Source: Colletotrichum lupini | Lineage: Eukaryota; Ascomycota; Sordariomycetes; Glomerellales; Glomerellaceae | Length of the DNA: 64,000 nucleotides | Assembly: GCF_023278565.1 (NCBI RefSeq) | Contig: NC_064675.1 | Location: forward strand, 4,464,001-4,528,000 | Direction: 5' to 3' | In this document: positions 36,975-51,238 of the stretch, piece by piece | Numbering within the stretch: position 1 is the first letter of the stretch | Layout: each line of letters begins with the position of its first letter | Translations under genes and position numbers: made by a program | The notes under the pieces: generated by a model | Told to the model about the DNA's origin: nothing | What the model saw: only the letters and a program-made list of their open reading frames with translations | Database searches by the model: none

Positions 36975-38220
36975 GATCAAGGACGCATCAGGGGCAGACG
37001 GAGTACAGGGTATGGGTATCTTGGGGGTCGGAAAGGAGGGAAACGGCGAGTATCGGCGCCTAATATGGTCGAAGAAGGTATCCTTCGTCTATAAAACCAG
37101 ATATTGCTAGTAAGTCGGACGATGGAGGCCAGTCGTGACCGGTTACACCGCAGGCTGTACGAGGAGGGTTAGTATGTTGTTGATGCGTGGCTGAGTGCTT
37201 TTCGAGCAGGTGAGAGTGGGAAAATCGGAGTGAGAAGTCGAGGAGAACAAGAAGCGCCGTTGCGACACTCTGCGCAGGCAGCACAGTCGGAAAAGATGAG
37301 GAGGCTCGTGAGAGGGACCACGAGCGATGTATCCCCGTTGCAGATGCTGCAGGAGCGGTCTTGTCTCACAACGCTGGAATTTGAGGGGGGAAGTACAAGA
37401 CGCCGAGGACAACGAGGGGAATGTGAAGTGGTGTTGCCAACTCTCGAAAACACGGGGCGGCCGACGGTGGTGAGTGACAGATGATACAGGCAAAGGCAAA
37501 CACAGGCAGACAGTGAATATGACAGCCAACAGCAAAGCAACTGGGTGGTGCAGGATGCAAAGTGCAGTGTGCGAGGCAGAGATTTCCCCTTCTCGTTTCC
37601 TCTCCTCTGACGAGGCGGCAAGATAAGCAGGCAGTGTAGTGAGGAGTCACAAAAACGAGGCAACAAGCTGGGCAATAGGCAAAAGGCAGCGGTCAAGAAC
37701 CATGGTACTGGTTTCCTGGTGTTGTTGTTCTCCTGAAGGGTGGCCAAACAGAGGGCACTCACAGTTTTTTTTCTCCTTGGTGTTTCTGGCGTGAAGCGAG
37801 ATAGAGATAGCTCACCGGGAACAGTGGCTCTCTTTTCTCGGGATGTAGATTTCGGAGGGCTCCTCGTAGGAAGACAGAGGAGAGTCGAAGTCGGGTCGGG
37901 AGGATAAGGAGGAGGTTGAGGGTATTCGGAATTGTGATTCGAGGTCGAGGAAGCTATTTCCAAACTCCTCACGACAACTCTGCACGACACAGAGAAAGGA
38001 GTGCGAGGGAGACCGAGAAGGGTCTTTCTTAGATGGAAGGGGGGTGGTCGGACGGGGTCCGGGTTTAATAATAACAAATGGTCGCCAACCCAGGCCGCTG
38101 ATGGTGGTGGTGGTGGTGGTAGCGGTGCTAGGAGGGAAGGTAACAGGTATCGGTGGGAGTGGGAGTGGGAGAGAGAGAGAGAACCGAGAGGTGTGGTGCG
38201 CGGGCTAGAGCGGTAGGCGG
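36975..38220 (-). promoter_or_regulatory. Presumed 5' leader and promoter of the LRR gene
   Basis: A 302-codon minus-strand frame (38077-37169) lies here, but its composition (Ser, Pro, Leu, Cys, Arg from CT-rich DNA) looks like a pyrimidine-rich leader, not a protein. A TGG tract and GA-rich runs mark the left part of the promoter at 38102-38190. Confidence 0.4.
38102..38120. repeat. (TGG)n microsatellite
   Basis: Six TGG units. Confidence 0.9.
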
Positions 38221-41200
38221 TACGAGACTCTTTCCTTCCCTCTGGTCCTTGGATACCTACCTAGATACCTGGTAGATTTAGGTACAAGGTAGTGTACATG
38301 GATGTCCATAGAGCCGGTACGTACTCAGACAGCCCACGGTCGAATCAACCCACCCGCACCCACACCCTCAATCCACCAGATGCAGCGAACAGAGGACCAG
38401 CGGCCAGCCTTCCCTGACGGGTGACCCTTGACCAGGACATGCTTGTTCGAATATCGACAGGGGACTCGAGGACCCATCTCAGTCTCCCACTTTTCAAAGG
38501 TGGATACAGATACTGGAAACTGGAGACTGATGATCCAGCAACATGCCATTGCAAGTATCTGAACATGGAGGAGATAGAAAACCCACAGACTCCAAGGACA
38601 CCCTGATCGTCAAGACTACGGAGTACGACTGCTTTCCTTACCTTAGCATACTATCCCCCCAGCACCCGAGAACGCCCATGTTCAACTTAGCACCGCTCAT
38701 TTTCTCTCTTAGTCGACCCTGCAGCCCGCACCCTGCCACAAGAGGCGCCAAGGAGGGTTCGCCAGCGGCAGCAGCGAGCAACATGGAGTGAGAGAGCTGG
38801 GTCAAGAAGACGACGGTTGGTTGTGGATGGTGGTGGACGATGAGAGAGAAACGCTCGCCAGAGGCAGAGACTGGATGAGAAGGAGACAGGGTGGGAGTGA
38901 TTGGAAGCTGGGGTCATCCCTGGTTTGTGGCGGCGGGTCATTCACTCAAAGCAGACCAAAGTACCCGGTACAAGCTGGAGCGCCATTTCCATTTCGACTG
39001 CAACTGCAACTGCCATTTTTTTTTTTTCGATCCCTCCTCCTTCCTCGTCTCACTCAACTCAACCGTTGGCGTGGCAGGCGAGGCAGGAAACAAGGGGAAC
39101 TCACGATGCCTGCACCTGCCTCCTGTCTATCCTCAGCCTACCTCACCTACCTACCTCACGCAGTAACCACGTCTGCCTCGCACCACAGATGATAATTGCA
39201 ACCTGGCTTAGCTAATACCATTTTCAAATACTCGATACTGACTCTCTTCCTCCATTCTCTCTCTCGCTCGTTGCAGCTTGCATCTTGCAGAGCAGACTTG
39301 CAGAGACGTGCAGCCCGGCCTGCAAGTCGATGCCTCCGTGTGTTTCTGGTTGTCTCTAAACTCTGCTCATCACATTCTTTCCCTGCCGCCGCGACTGCCT
39401 GCTGCGCTGCACGTCTGTTTGACTTGCACCTTCAGTTTTAAGACGTGCATCGCAAGCGCAGCATGCGGCGACAGGGTGCAGTTGCACCTCAGTTGACAGA
39501 CTGATTTCGTGTGAATTCTGGCCCATGATCTTTTTTCTTTCTTTCTTTCTTTTTTTTTACCTCTCGCTCTCTTTCTCTTTGTCCTGGGCTCCTCCGGTCT
39601 CCGTACCTTTGGCACCTTGCCGATGCTTCTCCCAATGCAACCAACCCACACCCCCGGAACCTCATCATATCCTCCTCGACCACGACTACGACTCGAACCG
39701 GCCATCTCTTCTGTTGCGACTCGGTCACCAATGCCGCCGTCTCCACGCCGCCCGACCCCCCCGACGAGCCCCGTTCTCCTCGTCCCCTATGTCTTACATG
39801 CCTTGTTCCGTACTGCGTACTATCCGTACGCGATTTTCTCCCATGACTTACGACTACGAGAACCTAAGATGACATGCACGTGGGTCCCGTATCTAGTATC
39901 GCAGATACTGCTCAGCTCCAGACAGATAGTTATGTACATTAGGCGTCCAATCCGTCGAGCTGTCCGGCGCACGGTCGCTCCATCATCTCCCACCTCTGCC
40001 CGGCCCTGACAAGCCTGAGTAGTGGCTTCGTAGTAGACACCCTTGTTTTTTCCAGTCACCCTTCCTTCTCTTTTCCCATCATTTAATTCTCCGTGGCAGC
40101 ACACATCAAAGCAGTCAAAACATCCATCGTCTTGCGCCTCCGACACCATCTTCTCCGTTGCTTGTCTCGCCATCGGTTACCGGGCGACCAACGGGCGGGC
40201 GTGCGGCAGCGGCGGTCAGATGACACCCGTCGCCATCAGCCGGAATGGAACACCTGCGAATAGACACGATTGTTCGCTGCAGTCTGTCGGTCACCGGCCA
40301 AAGTGAGACTGACGGCTGACGGGCGCGAGGCAAAGAAACTGTCCAATGGTGCTTCGTACTCTATACAAGCACACTCCAGACCTCTCGCCCGTTTGTCGCC
40401 GAGATTTCGGAGCTCGTCTGGGGTGTGTAAGGAGGGGTCCGCCGACGAAGTGATCCTGGCTTGCGGCTGGGGCTTGCGCTTGGCCCCAAACGTGTGACAA
40501 GCGACGAGCAGCACCTCGTCAATACGGGTAGTGGAGGTAGCACGAAGAAAAGGAAAAGGCATGGTATGTCTCTGCCCCCGAATAATATCAAATCGCCGGC
40601 CATGTCCCCACCATGAACGGGCGAGTCTTATTCGAGTCTTCCCTCGGTATGTCTGCACCTCTGGAATTCGCCAAAGGAGTTCATCACGATCAACAAGCAC
40701 CAAGAGTATCGGGACTCTCTAGCAGTCGCATTCCTGGCACACGAGACAATCACATCATCGCGACCCCATCCGGATCCAGCGCATTGGGATGACCGGACGA
40801 GTGTGAGCATTGCGCCTCCAACCTCTAGAGCAGGAGCCAATTCGCTTCCCCAACTTGCCGGCCTCGGGTCCGGCTGGTGCGCATTTCCACCTCATTTTGT
40901 TCATGCGAACTAGCATCAAGGATCTCCAAAGTCGGTCCAACCGCCAATTGCCATGGTATTCTTTTGTTTACACCATGGAAGGTGGTTGTTTTTGTTGACG
41001 GGTTCCCCGTCCAACTTGTCAATTTGTGCTGTTTGGAGTAGTGGCAATCGGCTGCGCTTCTTATCAGGCTGTTGTCTGCGCGGGGTCGTCTGAAGGCGGT
41101 TGCCATCTGCCAGGAGAAGCCAAGCCCAGCAAGACCACGGGCCGTTGATAACGCATTCCAGCGAACATGGCCGACTCGTCATGCAAAGGACATTAAGCTA

Positions 41201-44200
41201 TAATGCCGTTGCCCGTTGTAAAAATGGACTGATTACGCCATTGTTTTCTGACGGATAAAGTCCACGTTGGCAATGCGATCTGCTGCAACTTGATGCCGTG
41301 TCAATATATCTGCCTTTGAGGTGTTGTCGTGATCGTCAATGTTTGACGCGACAAGACGCGGCGCGAGGGTTGCGAAGTTGCGATGCGGCATTACTTTTGG
41401 CGAATGCATAAGGTAACGTCGCGGGGCGTTTATACCATACCATTGCTATGGAACAATACTTCGTACTCGGTAGTTTTAGCCTGGAGACGACATGGGCACC
41501 AACATCGTCAAGGCATATACTCGGTATCGTAGTTGATATTGCCATGAAGGACGATTCAATAGCTCGAGTTGGCGACTGCAAAAGAAAAGCATAGTAAGAT
41601 TGCAGCGGCTCAAGAGATCCAATGAAGCGCATGGATGGTCACGGCGACACTGGATCGTGGCGGAGAGGTCAATCTCGTCTTTTCATCGCCTGTTTCGCCT
41701 GGCGGTCCACTGGAAGCCCCCCCAGCACGGTCATCCCATGTCGTGCGCTAAGGGATCCCGGGCAATATGGCACCCTGCAAGCCACCCCACTCGAGGACCC
41801 TCCATCGTCTTTTTGAGAAGTGTCAAGGGTACTTTGTACTTGCGAGTGCACATACGGATACAAGCACAACAAGGTGGGTGGCGCCTTCCTCTTTCGAGCA
41901 ATGGGCAAAAGATGCATCTCGCTCTCATGCGCAAACAAATCTCACTGGCTAGGATTGTGGCCATGTCCGTGCACTGCGCTCGTCAGACTTAGCGTCTTGC
42001 ACTATGAACTTGCCTGTCTTGGTACCGGTACTTTACGGAGTAGGGGCCTCCACCTCTTGAGGAGCAGAACGCAACAGGGAAGGCAGGGAATATCGGGCCA
42101 GCACAGAAAGGCCCTCCTTCTTCGCGGTTGCATCTCCTCAACAATGATATAGCGATATTCAACGGCTGCTATCACCACCCGAAAGAAGAAAAAGGTGGTC
42201 CCTTAATCAGTCCGAATCCATGACTCTGTCTCTTCGCGACTATGGCCACCTGTAATTCGACATCAGATATATGAGCCTCATCTATCCGTAGGTACGTTGT
42301 TGATTCATACTGCGGGAACACTAAGGGCCACCATAGTGAATACCAGCCGTTAGTGAGAACAGGCAGTGCAGTAACGTCGAGGCAACTTTAACCTTTTGGT
42401 TTCTGTCTTCCCCCAGATCATCCCTCTAAGCGTTTCTCCAGTTTCCAAGGGTTAGATTGAATGTTTGCCACTGCGTTTTTAGAAACTGGGCTGAAGAATC
42501 GACACCTTACCCAAAACCAGAATTCAAAAACCTGGGGTAATAGGACCAACATTCTAAAGGGCTGAGAAACATGTTCTGGATGAAACGTTTGTCCAGGCCG
42601 ATGCCCAACTCAGATAGACATGTTTTGCGCCTCAAACGAGACTTTGACCGGACTAAAATAGCACATTGCTTCGACTCTGACTAGGCAACTTGGGTAAAAG
42701 CACGTTGATGATAAATCCAAATGAAGAAACTAAGGTGCTGCCAAACAACACCAACCACCACGTTTATTCACCTAAAGTAAATAGGTACTTGCAACGGCGC
42801 ACGTTTTCTCTCTGAACCAAGTCCTCTTTCTACTCGGCGCGCGAACCCTTCGGACCCGACTCTGGAGCCAAAGAGATCCGCGCTACTATTTCGAGAACGA
42901 ACGGTCAACCCAACCCTTCTCCAACGACATGACATGTGCCCTGCGCTTAATACCGTTTATCCGCACCGAGGCGTGGTAATTAACCTGCCTTCTCATCTTG
43001 ATTACCCAACCGTGTAGATATTCTGGGTATAAGCCTGGACACAGCTCCTTGGGGCATTATCTACCTTACCTTGCAGACATCGATAGTATACAGAGTTTTT
43101 TTTTTCTTCTTCAGTGTTTTGTGAGTCTTGACCGTTCCTTCAGGTAGGCATGGGAAGGGACCAAAGTATACAGGAACTCCCAAAGAGTCAGGAGGCGGGG
43201 TCGGCCGTTCGTGCCTACCTAGATACCTCTTCAACTCCAAGTTTATCCATGTCTCTTGCAATATAAACGTCCCTCAGTCAAGGCACCTTACCTTGGGTCC
43301 TCCGTACTACGACTCAAGGCAGGTGCCCTTTCCCAAGGTACCTTACTACACGTATTTCAACATGCTTCTGTCGAACCTGCCATCTTTCTCTGAGCGCCAC
43401 GCCAAATGGAAGTCACGATGATCATCTACAGAAGTGACTGTTGTGTACAGATGCTCTTTCCCCCCATGCCAGTCAACCAGTTAGTTACAGACTCGTCCCG
43501 CTGGTTTCCGCTCGTCGATCTTGGTGCGGTACCCATACTTTTGTTGCGCGTGCACGCATTCCCATTATCATCCTCCAAATCTCCAGGTGCCCCTCTCCGC
43601 TCCATCGTCCAATTAGACCATTGGCACCATCCCTTTGCTTCCTTCCATGTGCCGTCGTCACTTGTACCGAAACATAGCAAAGAAGATCTTTACCTTTCCC
43701 TCCTCGGCCGAATTGCACATCACCTTGTTTCCTCCCACCTTTTTTGCTACATGCATGCAACATGTCGGCAACGCACATTTTCTTCCAGCACATATCACAT
43801 ACCAGAGAATCGAATCAAGCAGGATGAAGATGGGGCCCGAATTGCCAAAGAACGCGTTCCGCCGACACGGAGCCAATCCGAGCAAGGTTTGTAGCTGCAT
43901 CCTGGGCGGAAACGGAGCAGCAATTATGTCATAATTCCACCAGCTCGAGGGGCCGCGATGCCACCTGATTGGGAACGCAGCGAAAGCACCACAGCGCAAC
44001 TTCGCAACAGACCTCGTCGTCGATGCGAGGGCATGTCATCCTGCCTCTGACCCTCCGCCCGTCATCCCTGCAGACAGCCAACGACCCTCCACCAGCCGAT
44101 CCCTCCCACGGCCATTCTTCACAACCTCACCCCCACTTCACCCTTCTTTTCTTCCGCCTGGCTGCCAATCTAAAAGGGCAGACGCCGAATTGTGGATGGC

Positions 44201-47200
44201 ATCCCCCAGTGCCAGCGGTCTATTCCTCTTCGGGGACACACCTGGTTCAATCTTCACCACCATCATGCTGTTCCCCTCCGTCCAGTGCGCAGGCGCGGGC
44301 AAGACAGAGAGAGTAAACCGGCCAGAGGAGACCACGCCCGCCGTCCCCGTGGGACATTTACATCGTGGCAGACGCGCGTGGAATATCATCGTGCACCGAC
44401 GTGCAGCACCACATCATCCACTCTACCAACAACCCATGTCGTCTCCGGGCCCTCTCTTTCGCTCCATACGCCGGGCCTCTTTTCCATCGTCCCACGTCCA
44501 CGGCCCCGATGCTATGCTTCAACTCTATCATGACGCATGCTCTTTCACGTCGCAGGTCGACGTGTGGTCACTACCTATGCGCGCTCTCTAGACTCTCTCC
44601 CATGAGCTGGGATGCTGACGCGCTGTTACATAAACGCACCCGCTCGGCATTCATCATTGTGGATTCAGGAACGGGGACTCCATCGTCAAGCAGCCTCATT
44701 TTGCGAATAGCTGCATTTTCCATTGAGATTCACAACAGCCTCGACGGAGGAATCGTACGGCGGCGCTACGGATACCGCCTGAGACGTTCTCGACCGGGAA
44801 CGTTGCAACAATGTCGGTCAGCCGGCGGAGTGCACGGCCGACCCTCTTGCGCGGGTGCTTGCAGCGGCGGAAGTGTGTGTGCACGCTACATCTGTCGCTC
44901 ACAGGTATACGATACATGCCAACTTTGGTGTACGCGGGATACACACTACACTACACCCTCAACTTACTGTTCCTGCACGTACAATGGGTGAATCGACGGC
45001 GACGAGTACCTATTGAACCTCGCCTACCTACAACCGCCAATCGCCAATCTGTCCGCTTCCCCTGCCCTACCACTCGCTCGATGCGATGCCGTGCAGCCCC
45101 TCATTTTCACTCCGTAGACTACCACCATGCGCGACGAATCTCTCACACTCTGCAACACATTTCTTTGCGCCTTCATGTCGCTGCTGCTCTTCACCGCTTC
45201 TCCGCTGTTCATCGGAATGTCCTAGAATGAGGCAAACGAGGAACGGGCAAAGGATGAACAATACGACTGTTTTTCCGTGTCTCGCGTATTGGTTGCAACG
45301 CTGAACACCTTTTTTGATCACATCGAACCTTTGCCCCGTCGCATTCTCAGGTGTCTTCGTCTGGCGGGGTCAGCCTCAGTGCCATGTGCCCCGCGCGGGA
45401 GTGGTAATGAACCAGAACATTCATCATGTGGGCGTGGCTGGACAGTGCCGCGACGTCCTCCGAGCCACCGACACTGATAGCTAGTCGTTGGAGCTCATTA
45501 CCCAACCCTTTTCCTGCCGCCACGAACGGGGCGGTTCGTCTGGCGGTCTTGGATATCTGAGACCTGGTACCGGAGTAAGGGCGAGGCCGGAAAGGCGCAA
45601 TCGCTGTAAAGCGAGTCAGTCCCATATCTCAGACGACTACCTACTGATATTCTGGCGTCTGCGCTGACCCAGGCACGAGAGAAGCGATCATCAGGCACTT
45701 GAGGCTCGTTCTCGGGGATGGCTCTTGTTTGGTGTGGTTCGCTGCACTGAGAAGGGCGGTGGGAGGATGCAGGTGGTGCACTACCAGACTACACTACAGC
45801 ACCACCTCGAGCCTAAAAGACATGATGGAGGGCAGATGCTGTCTCCTCATTCGGCGTTGGTTTGTCCATATCAGTGAAACATGGCCCAGACCGAACCAGG
45901 CCGCCTACGAGGTTCGCGACTTTTGACCTGCAGGCGTCAAAATCATTTGACATTCAGACATTTTCCTCCGCATCCTAATCGGGGTGCGTGGTCTTATCCG
46001 AGAGTCCAGGCCTGCAGACGGGGAGAAATCGCCTTTGATGGTGGACGAAGCCGTGATACGATGTCGTTGAACCCGAGCCGAGAAGAATGAACCACGACGG
46101 CCAACCACCGAATTCGCAAATGCCTTGGAAGTTGGAACAGGTTCCGATGCCAAGGGAGCGTCGCTAATGGACTAGGGATGAGCGGCGCCGCTGCGAGCAT
46201 GTGAGCCCATCCATGGTGCAACGGAGCCGCCCACCAATGATGGGCCGGACATGCGAGGCTGGAGAGTCTATGAGTCTGGGGACTGGGAAGCGGGAGGACC
46301 GCTGACTCGCCAGCCAAGAGAGATCGTCCAGCTGTGCGATTCACGTTTCACACCGTGAGTCGTTTTTCTGATACTCACCGTTGAGCGGTGGACTGCCGAA
46401 CAGCCGTCGATCTCACCGGACCTGGGCTACCGAAGAGGTTCCATAAGTGACCGAGTCTTGCGGTTTGGAAACTTGACGTGTCGACTGCAAATGGGATCCC
46501 GACGAACCAAACCCCCCGCTACCCAGCTAGGGAAGACTGGCTTGCCTTGGTTGTTGACGGGTTCTTCATACAACCCGGGAAGAAGTGGCCTGCCTTTCGC
46601 CAGGAAACTCTGGACGGATGGCCGGAGGAGCTTAGCATCACATAGCTACAGTACACTACGCCTGAGGTGTCGTTCACGCCAGCCACAGCACTAATGCAAC
46701 TTTGCCATTTACACTACCAAAGCTCATTTGTATAAGCTGCAGCAGGATCCACGGCTTCACCTAAAGTCTGACGTTTGTTCATACGCCAAGATTGGCGACC
46801 ACGGATCGGGACCCTCACTTCTGTTCTCGTCTTCCAGACGCGAAAGATGGGAATTCCGCTATTACCGTACTACAGACACGGGTATGAACAATGGCGCTAC
46901 TCTCGCAGCAAGGTTCGATTCAGATCTAGGGTGCAAAAAACAAGGCTGCTTGAACCCTGAAGATCCTCCAAGAATGCGCCGTCTACTTTACGGTCCTTAC
47001 CGAGCTCGCCGAGAGCTGGAACTCAACCGCTAATACGTGACAGTAGAGTTGAGGCACATGATTTGAAGATGCAGCCGCTTCTGGGGGGCGAGGAATGCAC
47101 ATTTGTCGTCTCATCAGGGGGGGAAGAGAGGCTACAGGGAGGCGATACGCCGATTGCTCGCTCACCGCTCCGTCGCGAAAATTCTCTTTTTCCTGCAGGC

Positions 47201-50200
47201 TCGCACACCTTTTTTTGTTTTATGCGAGAAAGACTGCAAAGAGTGGATTCTCCGAGACGCACGACTGGAGGACGACCGGGGTGGTCATCGGGCCTTGTTC
47301 CACTAGGAAGGCAGAGGAGGAATGACGCTATTCCCAGTACGTCTTAGAGCAGGAAGCTGGGATCGCTCGAACCAGTTGACTTCTCGACTGTCGACTTCAA
47401 CCTTGACTTCAACCCTGACTTACATGAGGGTTGTGATGGTCTGTGCTCGTGCTGTTGGCGGCTCATGACGAGCAGTGCCACGGTCAAGTGTACACACAAT
47501 CACGGGCTGTTCTGTGTCTCTACCTATCTTTGAGCGCAGCTGCGGTCTGGTGCAAGAAAAGGAGGGGCATTGATTCGGACCCCTGGAGCTGCCCCTCGAT
47601 CTCGTGGGGAATTGGCGATGACCGTTGGCTGCGGCCAACCAAACGCCATTCCCGCCTGCACCACGCAACCCGAGTACGCATCCTCATTCTCCCGCTCTCT
47701 CCCTGTCCTTGGACCGCAAATAGACGCCCTCAAGCGTCGCCTACCTTCTTTGGCAGGTTCTCGCTTCAGCTTCCATCTGATCTCATGGCGGCCGGCATGG
47801 AAGCGAAACTCGGCGGAGCCTCTTGAGTCCCTGTTGAACGGGGTCCATTGTGAAGCCTCAATCCATCCCATACCACCAGCTCCCGTACGTATACAAGGCC
47901 TTGCCTCATGCAGACACTCGTCGGCGCATGTACCAAGATACACTATCTTTAACCTTTACTCGGCTGAGGTGTGATGGAGGTTTAGAGGCTCCGTTTCTCT
48001 TGTCTTTGCACTGCCGGCAGCACACCACAGCGGCTCCATTCAAGATGCCACACTTTCAGCTTTCTTATCCAATAAGTCCGCGGTGTTTACTGAGTATCCA
48101 AACGGGGCTACTGTCGAATGCTATCTATCGGAAGGCTGCTCATTCCCCCCCACACTCAGGTATAGGTATGCTCATCTCGGGAGTCTGCACCACATAGTAA
48201 TTACACTACACTAGGTAACACAATGAGTACACTAATACCTGGTAGGCTCCTGTCAGACCCCGGACCTTGTCTCTTGCGCTATCCTCTGCTACGGCCTCCG
48301 CTCTCGCACGTCAACAACCAGGTAGTCGAGGACCCAATGTGCAGCCGTGGGGTTTTTTTTCGTTTCTTTTTTGCGGGCATCGTATGAATTGCCGTCGAAC
48401 CATCTTGAGCTGATGATCTGACGCCTCTACAACCACCAGCCATGGTAGGCGTCATGTTGTGATGGAGGATCGCGGGGAAACATCATCCATCGCTTCATGC
48501 TTGATACATTCCCTACGCTTACCCGCAGACACGCGCCAGTCAACTTCGGGACATGCCTGGTATTCAGACTTGGGGCAGCTGCTTGAGGACCCTTCACTAT
48601 GTCTTTACAATTTTCCACACTGCAAATGCCATCCGTACTTTTTGTACGACTTCAGTGTTGCCTCGAACTGTGGTGCAACCCACCTTAGATTTTCTCATTC
48701 TTTTTGAATAATGGAATCGTTGCAGACGACCTGCCCCTGTGCTTCTCGTTCTTTGAACGGGCAGAGAGCACACGCTCACTGCATGCAGACGCCCGGAATC
48801 AGGCACTCGGTGACCTTCATGCCGGCGTCCGGAGCCGCCATCTCAGTCGGTGGGGAATGCGATCGAGTCCTGCTGCATGTTGCCCCTATTTACAACGGCC
48901 AGCCATTGCCCGAGTTCGGTCTGCCGCCAGCGTAGGTCCCGCTACGCTGTGCGATGCGATATAGCGATACCAATAATCAGAGTAAAATGGGGCATGAGTC
49001 GTTCCACTCAGTTCGGTGGAGACTAGGACCCCCCCATCAGCCAACATCACGCATTATCTCAACCCTGACCATTGTTGGACGACCGACTCGAGGGATGATG
49101 ACGGCATCGTTTGAAAGGCGGGGTGGAACGAAGGATAATTCCTGAGCGTGAGGTGGCCGCCAGACCGAACCACCAAAGCCCGCAATATCTACTCTTCTCC
49201 AATCCTCCGTCCGGCAGCGGAGGCAAATGTCGAATTCCATTCGTTGCAACCAATCCCGCACGGTGAGAAGGCCGCTTATCATCACACCGCTCAGCAAGCG
49301 CCCGGCAGTGTGTCGTATACCTCACCACTTTGTAACCTCTCTCTACTGGTTCTTGGGAATGGCCTCACCCGAGGTCTGTACCCCGCCTGCTGCAACTCCC
49401 CCTCTCTCCAAAGACGAGGCGATCGACAGGTCCTTCTCTGCGACAGGACGAACCCTCATCAGCTCGTCGGAGGGGCAGAGGGAGGACCTTGTATTTCTTC
49501 AGTTGCCCCTCACTACGCCATTTGGAAAATGTCTGTTGATCAGCCGTTGAAGGTTCGACGTGGCTTCTGGCAGGCAGGGATAGCCTCGTTTCGCCCCCGT
49601 AAACTCTGAGGCTGACTGACCGCCATAGATCGCCCGCCACCCGATGTACTCCGTATACATACACTATTCCACCTTGCCAAGTGGGACTTTGTAGCCGCCA
49701 GCTAAGCCAGCACCAGCCTTGCCAGCCAACTTTTTTTTCTGGAAGTTTTGTTTTTCCTTCGTCGGACTTCTATGCAACGGCCGGCCACTTACATGGACAC
49801 CACTTACACAGGCTTCACCCCAGCCGCCACCGCCAAACAACCACGCTGTCGGTGGTTCGTGATGCGATTCCCTAGGCGTTTCCTCGATCTGAACCTACCG
49901 TGGCATCCTGCTTTTCGACATGCGCTAGCCACTGGCTCAGTCCACAGTCCACGTATCTCGCCCCAAGAATCTCTCGACTGTTTCCAGCTTCCGAATTCCC
50001 ACAAATACCATTCACCTTCTGGACCCGGAACGATGAACATCAGGGAAAATGCCCGCCGCGGCGGTTGGGTCGGAGTCGACTCCGCGAGGTTGGGGGTGTC
50101 GAGAGACCGTGTGTACACGCTACTTTCTCATTTTCTAACGCACGCCATATAGGACAAGGACAAGGCGAGACACACTCAGCTTCCAAACATAGAATTAGGT

Positions 50201-51238
50201 CGTCCTAGTATGACCGATCATCAGGGACACCAGAGAGGGCCGATCAGGGGCTCTAGGCCGATCTGTGCCCGTGGCCCTTCTGCCCCTCCCGTTCTGTACG
50301 CGGTGAATATCAGAAAGCACTTGTTTTTTTCTTCAAGTAAAGCGTCGCTCTGAGGCACATGGAGGGGTAACGGTAAGGCTGTAAGGGGCGGTCTGGTGAA
50401 GATGTCGACTTGGCTCCCTCGGGATGCACGTACGCCTTGCTGGAACCAAGGCAGTTGTGTTTCTTGCCATGTCAGGCCCACGACTTTTGTTGGATCGAGA
50501 TGCGTTTTGCGGGTTCCGAGAGGGGAGCTCTATAGGGCTGCTTACATTCTGTCGGTCTGGGCCCGGTTGAAGCATGCAGCATGACTATGTAAGATCGACG
50601 ATGTTATCGACGGTTTCTTACTCCTGCATCGCGAAGAGAATGCTGTGGATGGGTACGTTCGGCGGGGTTCGCCAGCAATATGCGGCAACAGCGCGTCTCT
50701 GCTTTCCGTGTGATTTGAAGAGATTTCGAGACTTGAGGTTGGTGACATTTACGTTGCGAAGTGGCTTTGGAGGGGGATACTGGCACCGGGCAGCCTCGAC
50801 GTCTACCGGCTCGGGGCAGGCTGGTTCTCCTTTTCGGTTCTGGCTAGGTCTTGGTGAGTGGTACATCGCGTCTGCGCTCAGAGCATGGCACAGTGAGGTT
50901 TGTGTTGTGTGTAGATCGTCTCGCTCTGGAGTCGTGGGTGAAAGGGACTCTGGATGTCAAAAGTAAGTTGACGCGCGACACTAGCCCAGTGTCTACTGTG
51001 AATGTTTGAGACATCGGTTCTCTCTAGTTTTCTCTCAGCTATCTTGTTCGTGGAGACGTCTCTGTCCAATCTTTTGAGCATTAAATCTGCTAGAATCTCG
51101 TCTACATTGGGATTCAATCATGATACAGTATTGTACAACCTTGTTCAATGATAGGAGAACAGCTAACCTCCCTCTCAGGGCAAGTGCGAATTCTCCCATC
51201 ATCCACGAACCCATCAATCACATATACATACCTACATC
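38221..51238. other. 13-kb region without a supported gene
   Basis: Composition is ordinary and open frames are short and overlap on several frames and both strands, as expected by chance at this GC content. From about 42150 to 43060 there is not even a 60-codon frame. Short shared sequences rich in TACCT occur (38254-38270, 43063-43080, 43213-43228, 43283-43346). I see no transposon ends, tRNA or strong multi-exon model. Confidence 0.5.
39531..39558. repeat. TTTC/T-rich tract
   Basis: Three to four TTTC units flanked by T-runs. Confidence 0.9.

Noticed and set aside
37169..38077. 302-codon minus-strand frame upstream of the LRR gene
   Set aside because: Ser/Pro/Cys/Leu-rich translation of pyrimidine-rich DNA; best explained as leader or promoter.
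44365..44991. 208-codon plus-strand frame
   Set aside because: Overlaps several equally long frames in other phases and has no domain.
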